Of a stretch of 64,000 nucleotides of DNA, positions 63,705-64,000 are shown in pieces (within the stretch, counting starts at the first letter, position 1; every line of letters begins with the position of its first letter). The stretch is taken from assembly GCF_012641095.1 (NCBI RefSeq), contig NZ_JAAVSC010000009.1:32469-96468 (forward strand). The letters run 5' to 3'. The notes under the pieces are model-generated. The model had not been told where the DNA came from. It made no database searches and saw only the letters and a program-made list of their open reading frames with translations. This DNA comes from Lactobacillus sp. HBUAS51381 (lineage in GTDB: Bacteria > Bacillota > Bacilli > Lactobacillales > Lactobacillaceae). Both the position numbers and the translations under genes were made by a program.

Positions 63705-64000
63705 AGTTGAAAGTTCATGAACACGCTCCAGTCCCCAGCTGGTAAGGCTTATCGCCATTAAATTAGTCATCAACGACCACCTGCGGCTACGATAGTTGAA
63801 ATCTACTAAATGTGGGATAACAATCGCTGGATTGGCAACGTTCTGCCAGTTTATTGGATACATCTCATGTAGCCGTGAGTGAGTCAAATTTGGTCTCAGC
63901 TGTGGGATTTACCAAGCGATTTTTCTTGGTAAATGGCGTCTTTGAGACGCGGGCTGACGGCTCAAAGCGAGGGAAAAGACAGCACTTTGGCTTTTCCCGA
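63705..64000. repeat. Structured intergenic repeat, copy 2 (cut by window end)
   Basis: Begins about eight bases past the degV stop and runs off the window. It aligns with 11917-12264 in the same orientation and lacks about 50 bp of copy 1. Stems retained: ATTTACCAAG/CTTGGTAAAT (63907-63934), CTTTGAG/CTCAAAG (63940-63967), GGGAAAAG/CTTTTCCC (63971-63998), and the left arm of the closing stem (GTCAAATTTGGTCT at about 63893-63896 onward). The partner of the closing stem lies beyond the window. Confidence 0.85.

Overview
The window is chromosomal DNA of a lactobacillus. Gene content, gene order and protein sequences suggest the Levilactobacillus/Lactiplantibacillus side of the family. The main clues are a complete dcw cell-division cluster ending in divIVA and a T-box-controlled ileS, small lactobacillales-only proteins (DUF1831, DUF3397 and DUF4044 types), the yjbH-yjbM-yjbN-yjbO type cluster, and moderately high GC outside one AT-rich island. 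The species assignment is inference. Nearly everything is on the minus strand, so transcription mostly runs from high to low coordinates.

Region 1 (1-17.3 kb) is metabolism and RNA modification. It holds ribose genes (rbsK truncated by the window edge, rbsR, and a perfect 16-bp operator-like palindrome between them), an aldo/keto reductase with the MurNAc-6-P etherase murQ, an OppA-type lipoprotein, an unusual PRPP synthetase, recD2, a TPR protein, a histidine phosphatase, then mnmA, a DUF1831 gene and a cysteine desulfurase (tRNA 2-thiolation), mtnN, a small membrane protein, a Nudix hydrolase and a cold-shock-like protein.

Region 2 (17.4-34.7 kb) is ileS with its T-box leader, followed upstream by divIVA, ylmH, yggT, sepF, ftsZ, ftsA, ftsQ, murG, murD, mraY, pbpB, ftsL, rsmH and mraZ: the full division and wall cluster read as one block on the minus strand. 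It carries unusual noncoding pieces: a 148-bp nested palindrome between the T-box and ileS, mutually exclusive hairpins ahead of ftsA, and a 317-bp gap between mraY and murD.

Region 3 (34.8-42.4 kb) holds small membrane proteins, a SpoIIIE/FtsK DNA translocase, trmL, rlmA, an AI-2E family transporter and a CutC-like protein.

Region 4 (42.5-59 kb) is an accessory surface-glycoprotein island. At its centre is a 1,938-residue Ser/Ala-rich, SD-repeat adhesin with a KxYKxGKxW signal peptide but no LPxTG motif. Around it are four DUF1975-type GT4 glycosyltransferases in two paralogous classes, a small membrane protein, a CatB-like O-acetyltransferase, and a tandem pair of membrane-anchored metzincin-like proteins, one with an intact HExxHxxGxxH site and one with that site destroyed. 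The core (about 42.5-54 kb) is visibly more AT-rich than its flanks, which suggests transfer.

Region 5 (59.2-64 kb) is rluD-like, nadK and relQ, divergent from spxH (yjbH), then degV.

A structured intergenic repeat is present twice (about 11917-12345 and 63705 to the window end), with a third decayed partial copy at 59144-59223. Its two good copies show two compensatory base-pair changes in one stem, direct evidence that its folded form is under selection. This repeat and the adhesin/metzincin island are the most promising novel material.
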